Shown piece by piece: positions 26,251 to 34,700 of a stretch of DNA of 64,000 nt (its first letter is position 1; each line of letters opens with the position of its first letter). The notes beneath the pieces are model-generated. The model was not told where the DNA came from and did no database searches. It saw nothing but the letters and a program-made list of their open reading frames with translations. The DNA is from Thiogranum sp. (lineage in GTDB: Bacteria > Pseudomonadota > Gammaproteobacteria > DSM-19610), in NCBI GenBank assembly GCA_024636585.1, contig JAGXGS010000031.1, positions 1-64,000 on the forward strand, given 5' to 3'. Both the position numbers and the translations under genes were made by a program.

Positions 26251-26748
26251 TTACTTCACCAGCTGTAAGAGACTACCGCCATCGCACCGTTCAATCGTCG
26301 CCTTATTGATAACATTGGTGATTTGGCATTGAAGGGCCCGTAGCTTGTCCAGATCGGCGGCACTCAGTCTGTGGGTTGCTTTGCTGTTTCCACACTTAAA
26401 GTGCTCGCATGCCCCCGACGCCTGATCCAGAAGAAATAAACTAAAAACGCGCCCATACCCTAACAGGCTGACCTTGAATGCTGCCGGGTCCCACGGTGCA
26501 GGCTCTTTCCTCGATTCCTTCGGATCGTGCCAGCGCTTCAGGGTAAACCGCCCGCCCTTACGATAAGTGATCCCATATCGCTGGTCCTGCGGTGTATCGC
26601 GGAAACAGTTACGGGTGGTCCGTTTCGGCCAGACCGGAAATGTCACGCCGCCCGCTACGCCCGCTGCGATCAGTTCCTCTTTCGTGCCGGTGTACCGTGT
26701 ACAGAATTCGGATTTCTCGATCTCCAGGCGGTTGCGAACGCATTTCAT
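26251..26748 (-). CDS. Hypothetical protein
   Basis: 165 residues, basic. It begins MKCVRNRLEIEKSEFCTRYTG and has GVTFPVWPKRTTRNCFRDTPQ, a middle KGGRFTLKRWHDPKESRKE and a C-terminal helix (LSAADLDKLRALQCQITNVI). Several cysteines are spread but not in a zinc pattern I can name. It is transcribed toward the paralogue pair and may share their transcript. No family recognised. Confidence 0.6.
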   Translation of the reverse strand: MKCVRNRLEIEKSEFCTRYTGTKEELIAAGVAGGVTFPVWPKRTTRNCFRDTPQDQRYGITYRKGGRFTLKRWHDPKESRKEPAPWDPAAFKVSLLGYGRVFSLFLLDQASGACEHFKCGNSKATHRLSAADLDKLRALQCQITNVINKATIERCDGGSLLQLVK

Positions 26749-26908
26749 GGGTGTTGATCCGCATGGTTGTTGGGGTCAACACTGATCCGCGATTGCGGTA
26801 TGCTGGTTGTGTTCATTGGCTGATCTCCGGGGTCGGTTGATGGGAAGTCTGCCGGGGTGTTGCAAGCACCTCCGGCGGGCGTCTTCGGTCTGTCGCTGCA
26901 TCTGCCAA

Positions 26909-27073
26909 TCAGGCCTGCTTTCCTCCCTTCTTTCGTTTTTCGATATGCAACTTGAGAACCTGTTCCACATAGTTGGAAACCGTGCGGCCCTCCCGATCAG
27001 CGGCCTGCGCCAGTGCGTCTTTCAGGTCGCAGCTGATGCGGATTCCTAGGGTGCATTCGCGGGTTTTGGCCAT
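26909..27073 (-). CDS. Ribbon-helix-helix (Arc-like) regulator
   Basis: 54 residues. TRECTLGIRISCDLKDALAQ gives the ribbon strand and first helix; ADREGRTVSNYVEQVLKLHI gives the 'GRTVSNYV' turn and second helix, the hallmark of Arc/CopG-type RHH proteins. The tail is lysine-rich. It is divergent from the 27178 gene, and the shared spacer holds two AAACAATGTT repeats, so it probably represses itself and its neighbour. Confidence 0.75.
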   Translation of the reverse strand: MAKTRECTLGIRISCDLKDALAQAADREGRTVSNYVEQVLKLHIEKRKKGGKQA

Positions 27074-27093
27074 TCCGTTTCTTTATAAAAGTT

Positions 27094-27152
27094 AAACAAT
27101 GTTTGACATTATGTGGGGTGGGATCAATAATAGCAAGCGTAAAACAATGTTA
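27094..27152. promoter_or_regulatory. Two AAACAATGTT repeats: candidate RHH operators
   Basis: AAACAATGTT occurs at 27094-27103 and again at 27142-27151. Each is near-palindromic (AAAC/GTTT around AAT). They lie in the 104-bp region between the divergent RHH gene and the 27178 gene. RHH dimers usually bind short repeated sites at their own promoter. Confidence 0.45.
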
Positions 27153-27177
27153 AATAATTCCGATGCAGGAGGCGATC

Positions 27178-27423
27178 ATGAGCAAACATAAAGGCCTTCG
27201 GTTATCACCTTCTCAGCTGGCCCTGGTGCGGTTGATTGGTGGACATCCGGAGTGGTACAGACACTCGAAACCCAGGATAACCGAGGCGACCTGGGGCAGC
27301 CTGTATAAGCGAAGTCTGATCCAGGACATAAACGGGAACCCTTGCGGCATCCGGCAGGCGGTGTGGCTGACGGGACGGGGGCTGGCTGCTTATTGCAACG
27401 AGGCTGCGGGTCGGCTCGCATGA
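27178..27423 (+). CDS. Hypothetical protein (winged-helix-like)
   Basis: 81 residues from the ATG at 27178 after GGAGG. LRLSPSQLALVRLIGGHPEW, then TEATWGSLYKRSLIQDINGN and VWLTGRGLAAY, has the spacing of a small winged-helix 'reads growth state of template' type phage protein (helix, helix, 'L...GLI', strand, 'T..G'). This is a pattern guess. Its stop overlaps the next ATG (ATGA). Confidence 0.6.
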   Translation: MSKHKGLRLSPSQLALVRLIGGHPEWYRHSKPRITEATWGSLYKRSLIQDINGNPCGIRQAVWLTGRGLAAYCNEAAGRLA

Positions 27424-27659
27424 ACAAGGAGGCTAAAATCAGCCAGGCACAGAGATTGTTTGATGCGGCATTTGCCGAGGAAACCTATAGGGACCAGCGG
27501 AGCGACGCCTACAAGCGCGGTGTTCTTGATGCGCTGCGCTTCAAGACTGGTGAGGGGCCGAGTCCCAAAGCGACCCGGCCCTATGAACTTGGGACGGCTG
27601 AGTGTGATGCGTGGTTTTCAGGGCTGAACGAAGGGTATTCACGCGGGAAACACGCATGA
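27420..27659 (+). CDS. Hypothetical protein
   Basis: 79 residues from the ATG overlapping the previous stop. KISQAQRLFDAAFAEETYRD, then SDAYKRGVLDALRFKTGEG and DAWFSGLNEGYSRGKHA. The 'DAYKRGVLDAL' and 'AWFSGLNEGY' blocks look like a repeated motif (aromatic-xxG-hydrophobic) found in small phage/island proteins. Not named. Part of a three-gene plus-strand run. Confidence 0.6.
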   Translation: MNKEAKISQAQRLFDAAFAEETYRDQRSDAYKRGVLDALRFKTGEGPSPKATRPYELGTAECDAWFSGLNEGYSRGKHA

Positions 27660-27678
27660 CGGTTGGAGATTTTAACTA

Positions 27679-28074
27679 ATGTCAAAATTTCAAAAAGGAC
27701 GAGGCGACTGGGTTCAGTACCGGACACTGCCTAATCTAAACGAAGTCGACTTTCACTGGTCTGATAACGGTCCACGTGAGGTTGATTATTATGAGGGAAT
27801 GGGGCAGGTGTACAAGGTTGCGCTGGAATCGATAGAGCGTGCTTATGAGTCAGGCGAAACACAGTATGTAATGTTCACACATGGCTGGTCGACTTCCCGT
27901 CCAGGCAGGACCACTTCCAGGTCAGTGATCAGGGGATTAATGCGTAGCAAAGCGGCCACTCCATATATCTGCAGGAAGGAGTGCATCCAGCATGGAAGCG
28001 TCTTTGTTTCTGCAATAAGACCAGGTGGAGGGGTAGTGGCTCAGTTTGAAATCCCCGGTAGTGGCTCAGTTTGA
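27679..28074 (+). CDS. Conserved island protein whose C-terminus runs into an IS-end relic
   Basis: 131 residues. The core has WVQYRTLPNLNEVDFHWSDN, YYEGMGQVYKVALESIERA and QYVMFTHGWSTSRPGRTTSR, then IRGLMRSKAATPYI and SVFVSAIRP. The 'HGWSTS' and 'MRSKxATP' blocks look like a Smr-like or other alpha-beta fold. The last 15 or so residues (GVVAQFEIPGSGSV) are encoded by two tandem copies of the IS inverted repeat, so the native C-terminus has been replaced. Confidence 0.65.
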   Translation: MSKFQKGRGDWVQYRTLPNLNEVDFHWSDNGPREVDYYEGMGQVYKVALESIERAYESGETQYVMFTHGWSTSRPGRTTSRSVIRGLMRSKAATPYICRKECIQHGSVFVSAIRPGGGVVAQFEIPGSGSV

Positions 28075-28109
28075 AAATTAACTGGTCTTGGATGCTTGAG
28101 CGGTCATGC
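28032..28109 (+). mobile_element. Relic of IS ends (two inverted-repeat copies and a subterminal block)
   Basis: GGTAGTGGCTCAGTTT occurs at 28032 and 28057. From the second copy, ATGCTTGAGCGGTCATGC starts 35 bp in (28092-28109), the same distance and same 18-mer as inside the right end of the intact IS (23722-23739, other strand). Beyond it the match stops. So an end of a related element remains here, beside a second nested end. Confidence 0.75.
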
Positions 28110-28189
28110 CGTTTGATGGGCCGTCTTCCTGAACTGGATTCATCCATTGTGCGGCCATTGCCTGCACTTCCGCCGTGGCGAGCGGCCAT

Positions 28190-28660
28190 GCAGTTCAGGG
28201 TCGCTTTTTGTTCTTCTGTTGTTTCACCCGATCCGATAGCGCCGAGATCCGCTTGCGATTGCAGTTCCATAGCCGGATTTCACGCGTAAAGGGAACGATC
28301 TGCGTTATCGCCAATGCGATGACGGCCCAGGGAGCGTTAGGGGGTACCTGGATAACTACCGTTATCAAAATATTCATCGTGCCGGGTCCTCTTGAACCGT
28401 TCTCGGGTTCCCGGCTCCCTGCCGTGCACTCGGTGCGAGGCAGAAATAACGATCAAGCCGGGGCGAAAGATCCGTTCCCGGCTTCGAGGCATCCTTGCCC
28501 CATACCTTGAAAATGGGTGGCTACGAATTTAATGGCGCATGCGATGCAAAACAACGGGGAATCATGTTCTGTCCCGCCGGCGATTCTTCGTCGGTATGAA
28601 TGTAGAGGTCCGGCAGATCCGGATCGTGTGGGGGGAAGATCAGACGGTGAGGCGGTGGCG
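28190..28660 (+). repeat. Diverged duplicate segment, copy B
   Basis: Counterpart of 20090-20490, in the same orientation. It shares GATGCAAAACAACGGGG and several shorter blocks, plus a homologous minus-strand ORF. Both copies touch an IS end, so an IS-mediated duplication is a possible origin. Confidence 0.6.
28195..28377 (-). CDS. Small single-span membrane protein
   Basis: 60 residues. A hydrophobic N-terminal segment (ILITVVIQVPPNAPWAVIAL) runs to about residue 30 and a very basic tail (REIRLWNCNRKRISALS, ending KQQKNKKRP) follows. AGAGGA lies upstream of the ATG. The tail is shared with the 20092-20358 ORF. A single helix with a cationic tail fits small toxins or membrane-anchored modulators, but no such role can be shown. 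Confidence 0.5.
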   Translation of the reverse strand: MNILITVVIQVPPNAPWAVIALAITQIVPFTREIRLWNCNRKRISALSDRVKQQKNKKRP

Positions 28661-28725
28661 CTTGTGGCTTCGGTCGAATCGCGGTTTAATCGTCTGGTAG
28701 CTTGTCCCGCTAAACAGCGTCGTTA

Positions 28726-29385
28726 TTATTTCTTGAGAAACGGCCGAACAAGTTCCAATCGGATTCGCGCCCCTTTTGAGTCCGTTCGCCCATCCCGGAA
28801 ATCTAGCCATACTTCGCGAGTTGCCGGATGCATGTTTTCTGGAACCATGCAGCCGGTCCCGGCTGAACTCATCTTCTGCCATAAGGGTTCAATTATCCCC
28901 GCAGCTTTGCGCAGCATTGCGCTTTGCCAGCCAGAGTGCTCCGTTGTGTGTGCGTGTGCACCGCTCCAATGCAGTAATGAAGAAAGCACACCCCAAGACT
29001 TCATAAGCTTGCCGGTGTCCCACTGGTTGATTGACGGCGCGTCTGGCTGAAGCGATACAATGATGCCGGTGAACGTCAGAAGTTTTTCATAGTGCGGGTT
29101 GATGCGTTTGAGCAGGTTGGCAAGCTTTCTCGGTTCGCACAAACAGCGTTCGTATTCTTCATTCGTGAAGCTTTCCCCGCTGGTAATCACGGTTAACTCA
29201 AATATTAGATGCTCGATCGCTAATCTTGCGTCGATACAGGCATAGTGGATAGTCGCGAAATGTCCCGTTCGTCTTGCCAGATCCAGCCATGATGCAGCAC
29301 GAAAGCCGAATCCGTACGCATCGTGGAAGATGTTTTCTGTAATAATCTGTTCAGCCGCTCTACCACGATAGTCGGGAGTGCCCAT
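28726..29385 (-). CDS. HEPN-like hypothetical protein
   Basis: 219 residues starting MGTPDYRGRAAEQ, with GGGGA upstream. The block HYACIDARLAIEHLIFELTV resembles the first helix of HEPN-type proteins. It is followed by a helical bundle (LANLLKRINPHYEKLLTFTG, WGVLSSLLHWSGAHAHT), but no clear RxxxxH is present at the usual place. The tail is basic. HEPN proteins often serve as RNases or as antitoxin-bound toxins in defence loci. The call is tentative. Confidence 0.55.
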   Translation of the reverse strand: MGTPDYRGRAAEQIITENIFHDAYGFGFRAASWLDLARRTGHFATIHYACIDARLAIEHLIFELTVITSGESFTNEEYERCLCEPRKLANLLKRINPHYEKLLTFTGIIVSLQPDAPSINQWDTGKLMKSWGVLSSLLHWSGAHAHTTEHSGWQSAMLRKAAGIIEPLWQKMSSAGTGCMVPENMHPATREVWLDFRDGRTDSKGARIRLELVRPFLKK

Positions 29386-29468
29386 GGATTATTCCCCGCT
29401 CGTCAGAAATGGCTCAGAAGCGGCGCATGGCAGGATGACGCTGGTTTCGAAGCAAAAAGAAGTCGGCC

Positions 29469-29564
29469 ATGCTCATCCTCCCCCGCCGCATAGCCGAAAC
29501 GGTCATCATTGAACCGCCAGCCGGCGAACGTATCGAAGTCGTATCGCAGCGCCGGCTGAAGTAA
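29469..29564 (+). CDS. CsrA-like minigene (truncated)
   Basis: 31 codons. MLILPRRIAETVIIEPPAGE aligns with the CsrA start (MLILTRRxGETLxI). The second beta strand is ERIEVV, then the frame ends. The RNA-contact strand is kept but the C-terminal half of CsrA is missing. It is most like the 45825-45989 copy (both have 'IIE.PAG'). It may be a decayed gene or an RNA-binding fragment. Confidence 0.45.
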   Translation: MLILPRRIAETVIIEPPAGERIEVVSQRRLK

Positions 29565-29627
29565 TGGTGTTGCGCCTGCGCCAAGAATTGGCCGATGCGA
29601 GGCACGAACATTAACCCTCGCTTTCCA

Positions 29628-30221
29628 TCAGCCGACTGGGTAAATCCGATGATGTCTCTCCCACCAGACCATGTGGAAGTGCGCTTGGACGATGTATCCC
29701 CATGCTCTTTTTGTTGCGCCTAGGCGAAACCGGAAAACGGTGTCGTATTCTTCTAACTGAAGTTCTAGCCACCGCCGCTGGGCTTCGTCCACAAGGTCAC
29801 TGATCTCGTGGTCATGGTGCATCTTGTGCCCTGATTCAGAGGATTGTCGGTCGATTTCGCCCCAAGTCAGCTGCGCAAAATGCCCGAGTTGAGGGGAGAT
29901 GTAACTGTCCCATTCTACCCGTTGCCATGCGCGAGGCTCACCCCATGTCCACTCACCCTGAGTGTCGGCTTTCGCGATACACCAAGTGACACGAGCGCCA
30001 AAGCGGCTACCGTCTTTGCTAGCCTTCGGTGACTTTTCTTGCTGTGCGGCAGCCTGGGCTAAATGGGGTGCGATCTTTGGGGAAAAAGATTGGGCCGGTT
30101 GAGCGCGTAGCTTGGGCTCGGGTGCATCATTGACCCTAGCAACGAAATCAGCCTTCTTGGCTTCAAATCTTTGGAGTTTAAGTGCTTTCCTGCGCTGGCG
30201 TTCTTCGCTCTTCTTGCTCAC
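29628..30221 (-). CDS. Putative toxin of a Panacea toxin-antitoxin pair
   Basis: 197 residues from a GTG, 9 bp downstream of the Panacea gene. The N-terminus is strongly basic (SKKSEERQRRKALKLQRFEA). A low-complexity linker and a C-terminal domain follow (VTWCIAKADTQGEWTWGEP, RRWLELQLEEYDTVFRFRL, YIVQAHFHMVWWERHHRIY). No known toxin domain is recognised. Because Panacea antitoxins neutralise many unrelated toxins and are encoded next to them, this partner is the likely toxin. Confidence 0.6.
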   Translation of the reverse strand: MSKKSEERQRRKALKLQRFEAKKADFVARVNDAPEPKLRAQPAQSFSPKIAPHLAQAAAQQEKSPKASKDGSRFGARVTWCIAKADTQGEWTWGEPRAWQRVEWDSYISPQLGHFAQLTWGEIDRQSSESGHKMHHDHEISDLVDEAQRRWLELQLEEYDTVFRFRLGATKRAWGYIVQAHFHMVWWERHHRIYPVG

Positions 30222-30230
30222 ATCGAACAG

Positions 30231-30665
30231 TTAGAGCGACGAGTAGTATTCGTGAATGCCTGCTTTTGAAATCACTTCGTTGGAGGGATCGCCAGGCGCC
30301 AAACCATGTCTGGCATTAACCCACGGATCTTCCTGATGCGTGAGGTTACTGAGCCACTGAGCGCTCTTGCTGCCGTAGAAGATCAACACCCGGTCAATGG
30401 TGTCGCGCTGATTTGGCAACAGCCTCTCCGAGCTGCTGTCCTCGAAAAGGTTGAGATCAACCTTAAACCTGCCCCGGTGGCGATGGTAAAGGTCAGGCAA
30501 CACCGGGCCATTAGCCCAAGCCTGAAAGTCGTCCTCAAACAGAGTTTCCTCGTCCCAGACCATGTACCAAGCCTGCGCATAGTACATAAGCTTCTGAAGC
30601 TTCATTGCGGTCATTTCGCCGCTCTTCTCCAGAATGTACCTTGCCACTTCGAAAATAGATGCCAT
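30231..30665 (-). CDS. Panacea-domain antitoxin (SocA/DUF4065 type)
   Basis: 144 residues from the ATG at 30665. MASIFEVARYILEKSGEMTA and MKLQKLMYYAQAWYMVWDEE, then FQAWANGPVLPDLYHRHRGR, are the conserved Panacea blocks (as in SocA/GepA). A longer TTG start at 30707 is possible but adds an unlike leader. The family acts as a versatile antitoxin; SocA also serves as a protease adaptor. It is transcribed together with the 29628 gene. Confidence 0.85.
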   Translation of the reverse strand: MASIFEVARYILEKSGEMTAMKLQKLMYYAQAWYMVWDEETLFEDDFQAWANGPVLPDLYHRHRGRFKVDLNLFEDSSSERLLPNQRDTIDRVLIFYGSKSAQWLSNLTHQEDPWVNARHGLAPGDPSNEVISKAGIHEYYSSL

Positions 30666-31296
30666 TTCAATATACCCGCGGATGTATGCTCTTTGCGACT
30701 GACTCAATTGAACTTTAGCTCAATGTAACGAACGCGTCCCGCTGCTCAGTGTGTTGGCCCTGCCGTACAAGTAGCGCCAAATTAGCGGCAGAAACAGAAA
30801 AATATTCTGTGCATATTCGAGGTCTAATCACCTGTTTTTACTAGCAAAACTCATACCCATTAAGAATGTCTTTTTTAAACAACGCATTAGGGAGACCCGT
30901 GGAGCGCGGGAGTATAGATATGTAAAGCTTTACAACACAAGAAGATATTTCCTATAGGCCCAATAAAACGCATATATCAAAGGCTTATCGTGATTTTCGG
31001 TTTAACTCGGGGTCCGTCGAGGAACCTAACACCTTTGACAAACCGCTATGTAAATGTTGCATTTACGCCAAAGCAGGGTCTGTTGCCGTGACTTGACGAG
31101 GTTCAGGTCTCACAATCTTTAGGATTCCGCGAAAGTCCCCAATTCCGCCTTCCGGACCAGAAGCAGACGGTTGTGCGAGCTATCGTGCAATTCTGCTGTC
31201 GGTCCCGGAGTGGTGTGAACTGCAGTGCTGTGTCATGCCGGTGCGCGTTGAGGGCTCCTAGTCACCTGAAAGAACGCTGATCACGGAGCTGCGGTT
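30666..31296. other. 631-bp region without a recognised gene
   Basis: AT-rich in its left half, with the palindrome-like GTAAAGCTTTAC near 30922. No frame in it resembles a known protein and no tRNA-like or terminator-like fold stood out. It should contain the promoter of the Panacea pair (minus) and of the 31297 gene (plus). Confidence 0.5.
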
Positions 31297-31491
31297 ATGC
31301 CGGATTATACTGTCCGCGTAGATGACAACTTCCATTACATGGACTCAAGCGAGCGATACACCGCTGGAGAATACGACACTTGGGACGAGGCGTTGGCGAA
31401 GGCACAATCGATCGTCGATGACTACCTGCTGAGGGATTTGCGGGAGAATCCAGATATCATCGCCGTGACGCCGGTACACGATGTTCGGTGA
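31297..31491 (+). CDS. Small hypothetical protein
   Basis: 64 residues, acidic. MPDYTVRVDDNFHYMDSSER, then GEYDTWDEALAKAQSIVDDY and PDIIAVTPVHD. The layout (strand, then 'Y.taeEAi..ck.iVd..L' helix) resembles small conserved proteins of unknown function found in many proteobacteria. GGAGCTG precedes the ATG. It converges on hsdR with a gap of about 240 bp. Confidence 0.68.
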   Translation: MPDYTVRVDDNFHYMDSSERYTAGEYDTWDEALAKAQSIVDDYLLRDLRENPDIIAVTPVHDVR

Positions 31492-31729
31492 AGATCCCTT
31501 CATTCGCAGGAAGGTCACCGGCAATGACGCGTGCCTGTCTGTTGTGAAGTTCCAGTATTAGGTTTTGCTCCAAGTTTACTCTCGGTAGAAATCGGCTATG
31601 CGCTTGTAGTGACAGGGTGATCTTGCATCACTCGAAAAGCAATTGAGCGGCAGATAGTGCCTTTTAGATCACCGCAGATTCTCTGCTAGTTGAGTGTCAA
31701 ACCGTCCATTCAAAGTGGACGATAATTCG

Positions 31730-34700
31730 TCACCAGATAGCGCATTCAGATCCCCTCGCATACACCCCCACGTTCCGCTCCGGGTAGCTCTCATACACAT
31801 GCTCGAACACCGCCGAGCACTTCTGGTTGTAGATCTCTGGGGTGTAGGCACGTGGTAGCCCAATGTCGAGAGCATCTTCAATCGTCAATTTCAACTGCGA
31901 ACGGGCAGCGGCTTTTTGTCGCCAATTCAACACCAGTAACTCCTTGAGACGAGCCAGTAAGTCACGGGCGACTTTTTTCACCTCGGCGCGTTCCTCAGTG
32001 TTCAACTCCGGGGCTGGGCGGGTGAGGATGTCGAAGATGACCAGTTCCTCCTCGCTCATGTTCTCGCGCACATGGCGTTCCTGCTCGTCGTTCAGGCTGT
32101 TGGAGAGCTTTACCAGCTCCTCGAACAGATCCTCGATGCTGCGGCTGCCGGCGTTGTAGCTTTCGATCAGTGCCTCGAACTTCTCGGCAAAGTCGGCGCG
32201 GGTGCGGTTCAACTGGATCATTTTTCCCAATTGCGCACGGATCGCGGCCTTGAGGACTTCGAGGTCGGTGTTTTTGTGTTTGGATTCCTTGAAGCGTTGT
32301 GCCAGTGCCTCGAAGTTGATCGTGGAAAGGTCGAGCGCCGGCGGCCCTGACTGGCGAATTTCGTGGCCGGTGATAGATTCGTCGAGCAGGTCATTGATCT
32401 GCCCTATTACCTGCGAGATGTCCGGCGGGTTTGGGTTTAGCTTGATGCGGATGGATTCAGCCAGAGTCGTTATACAGGCGACGCGGCTCGAGAATTCCAC
32501 CGCAGTCGGATCGGGTTTCACGGCACGATAGAGCATACTCACCAGACGCTCATGGGCAAAGAAATCACGGCGCAACGGATCTGGGGATATTAGTGCGTTC
32601 ATGCCATCTTCAATGCGTGCGAGGCGTTCCATGCTGCCTGCTGCAAGTGATTCTATTTCCGTAAGCATTACACTGTGCGAGGCGCAGAACGTTGTGGCAT
32701 TAATCAACGATTTACGCAGATCCTCTACCAGTTGCTGCTTGTCCTTGACTGGAGTTTTCCCATCTTTGCCGGCACCGTAGATAGCCAATGCCTTTTCGAG
32801 CGAAGCGAATACGTTGGCATAATCGACGATGACGCCGCTGTGCTTGCCAGGGAACACTCGGTTGGCACGTGCAATCGTCTGCATCAGCGAGTGATTCCGC
32901 ATCGGTTTGTCCAGATACACCGTCGAGCAGCTTGGTGCATCGAAGCCAGTCAGCCACATGGCGCAAACGAACACCAAACGCAGCGGGTCATCGGTATCCT
33001 TGAACTTTTCGTCCAGCCCAGGCTGCGATTCGTTCATGCGCTTGCGGTGTGGCTCGATGTCGAGTCCCTGCTTTTGCATCTGCTGTATTTCATTCTGACC
33101 CGGCGAGACGATCACTGCCATGTCAGTGCTGGTCAGCACCTCCAGCCGTTGCTTCAGCTCGGCTATGCGCAGGTCGCGCCGCGCTTGCTCGGGTGTCATA
33201 TCGCCGCCGGGGTGATAATGAAGCGCACCCAGTTCCTTCTGCGCGGACTCGGTCTCTGTTGACCAATATTTCCTAACCTTGTCGTGCATCCGCAGCGCGG
33301 TAGCCTTGTCTATGGAGACCACCATTGCCTTGCCCACAAACCCTCGGCCCAGGAAGTGCCGCACGATGTCCTGTGCAACGGTTTCCAACCGGTCGTCTCG
33401 GGTGATCAAGTGGTATTGCCGCCCTAGTACCTTCTCCAGCTTGGTCTCTTGATCCGCGTCGAGTTCGGCGTCCTCGATCAGGTGGTAGATGTCCTCGTTC
33501 AAGTCCGGGTTGGTGAGCTGCAATTCCGGCGTGCGGTTCTCATAGAACAGCGGCACGGTGGCGCCGTCTTCGATGGACTGCTGGAAGTCGTAGATCGACA
33601 CGTAGTCGCCGAAGACCTCCTTGGTGCGCTCCTCGCCGGCTATCAGCGGTGTGCCGGTAAAGGCCAAGAACATCGCCTTGGGCAGGGCGGAACGCATATT
33701 CAGCGCCAGCGTGTCGTACTGGCTGCGGTGTGCCTCGTCGGTCAGCACGATTACGTCGGAGCGGTCGCAGAGCAACTCCGGCGTTTGGAACTTGTGCACC
33801 AGTGTAAAAACGTAGCGGTGATTACCACGCAACAACTCGCGCAAGTGGGCGCCGCTGGCGGCATGACATTCATCGCCCTCGGCGTCGCTGACCGCGCCGG
33901 TAGTCTTGAAGGTCTTGGCGATCTGCTCGTCGAGCTCCACGCGGTCGGTGACGACTACGAAGGTCCAGTTGCCGGCCAGCTTGCGCAGCACTTTCTGCGC
34001 GAAGAACACCATCGAAAAGCTCTTGCCGCTACCCTGCGTCTGCCAGAACACGCCGCCGCGACCGTGGCCCTGCGTACGCGCTTCTAGCATTGAGCCGATG
34101 GCGTTATTCACCCCGAGGAACTGATGGTTCTGGCCGAGAATCTTGACCAGCCCGCCTTTGTGCTCGGAGAACAACGTGAAGTTCTCCACCAGATCGAGCA
34201 GTCGGTCGGGGTCACAAGTGCCGCGCAGCATAACTTCCAATGACACACGTCGTGGTTCGTCCTCGCGGGCTATACGCTTCCACTCAAAGAAGCGATCCCA
34301 GTCAGCGGTGAGCGACCCAACACGACTATCAGTTCCGTTGGAGGCAATCAGCAGCGCGTTGCTCCAGAACAGCGAAGGGATCTGCTGTTTGTAGTGGGTG
34401 AGGTTTTCGTCGAAGGCGGCCCGCGCAGGCACGCCGGGTTTCTTAAGTTCGATCACCACCCAGGGCAGACCATTGACGAAGCCGACCAGATCGGGCCGGC
34501 AGGTGTAGAGATTGCCGACAACGCTGAACTGGCTGACCAGCAGGAAGTCATTGTTGTTCGGATGTTCCCAATCCACCACGCGCAGGCGTTCGGTCTTCTG
34601 GCCGCCGTGCTCCTTGTCAGGCACTGATACAGCAATACCCTCCTTGAGCAGCCGATACACCTCGCGGTTTGCGGCCTCTAGACTCGTCGCCGAGCGGTCG

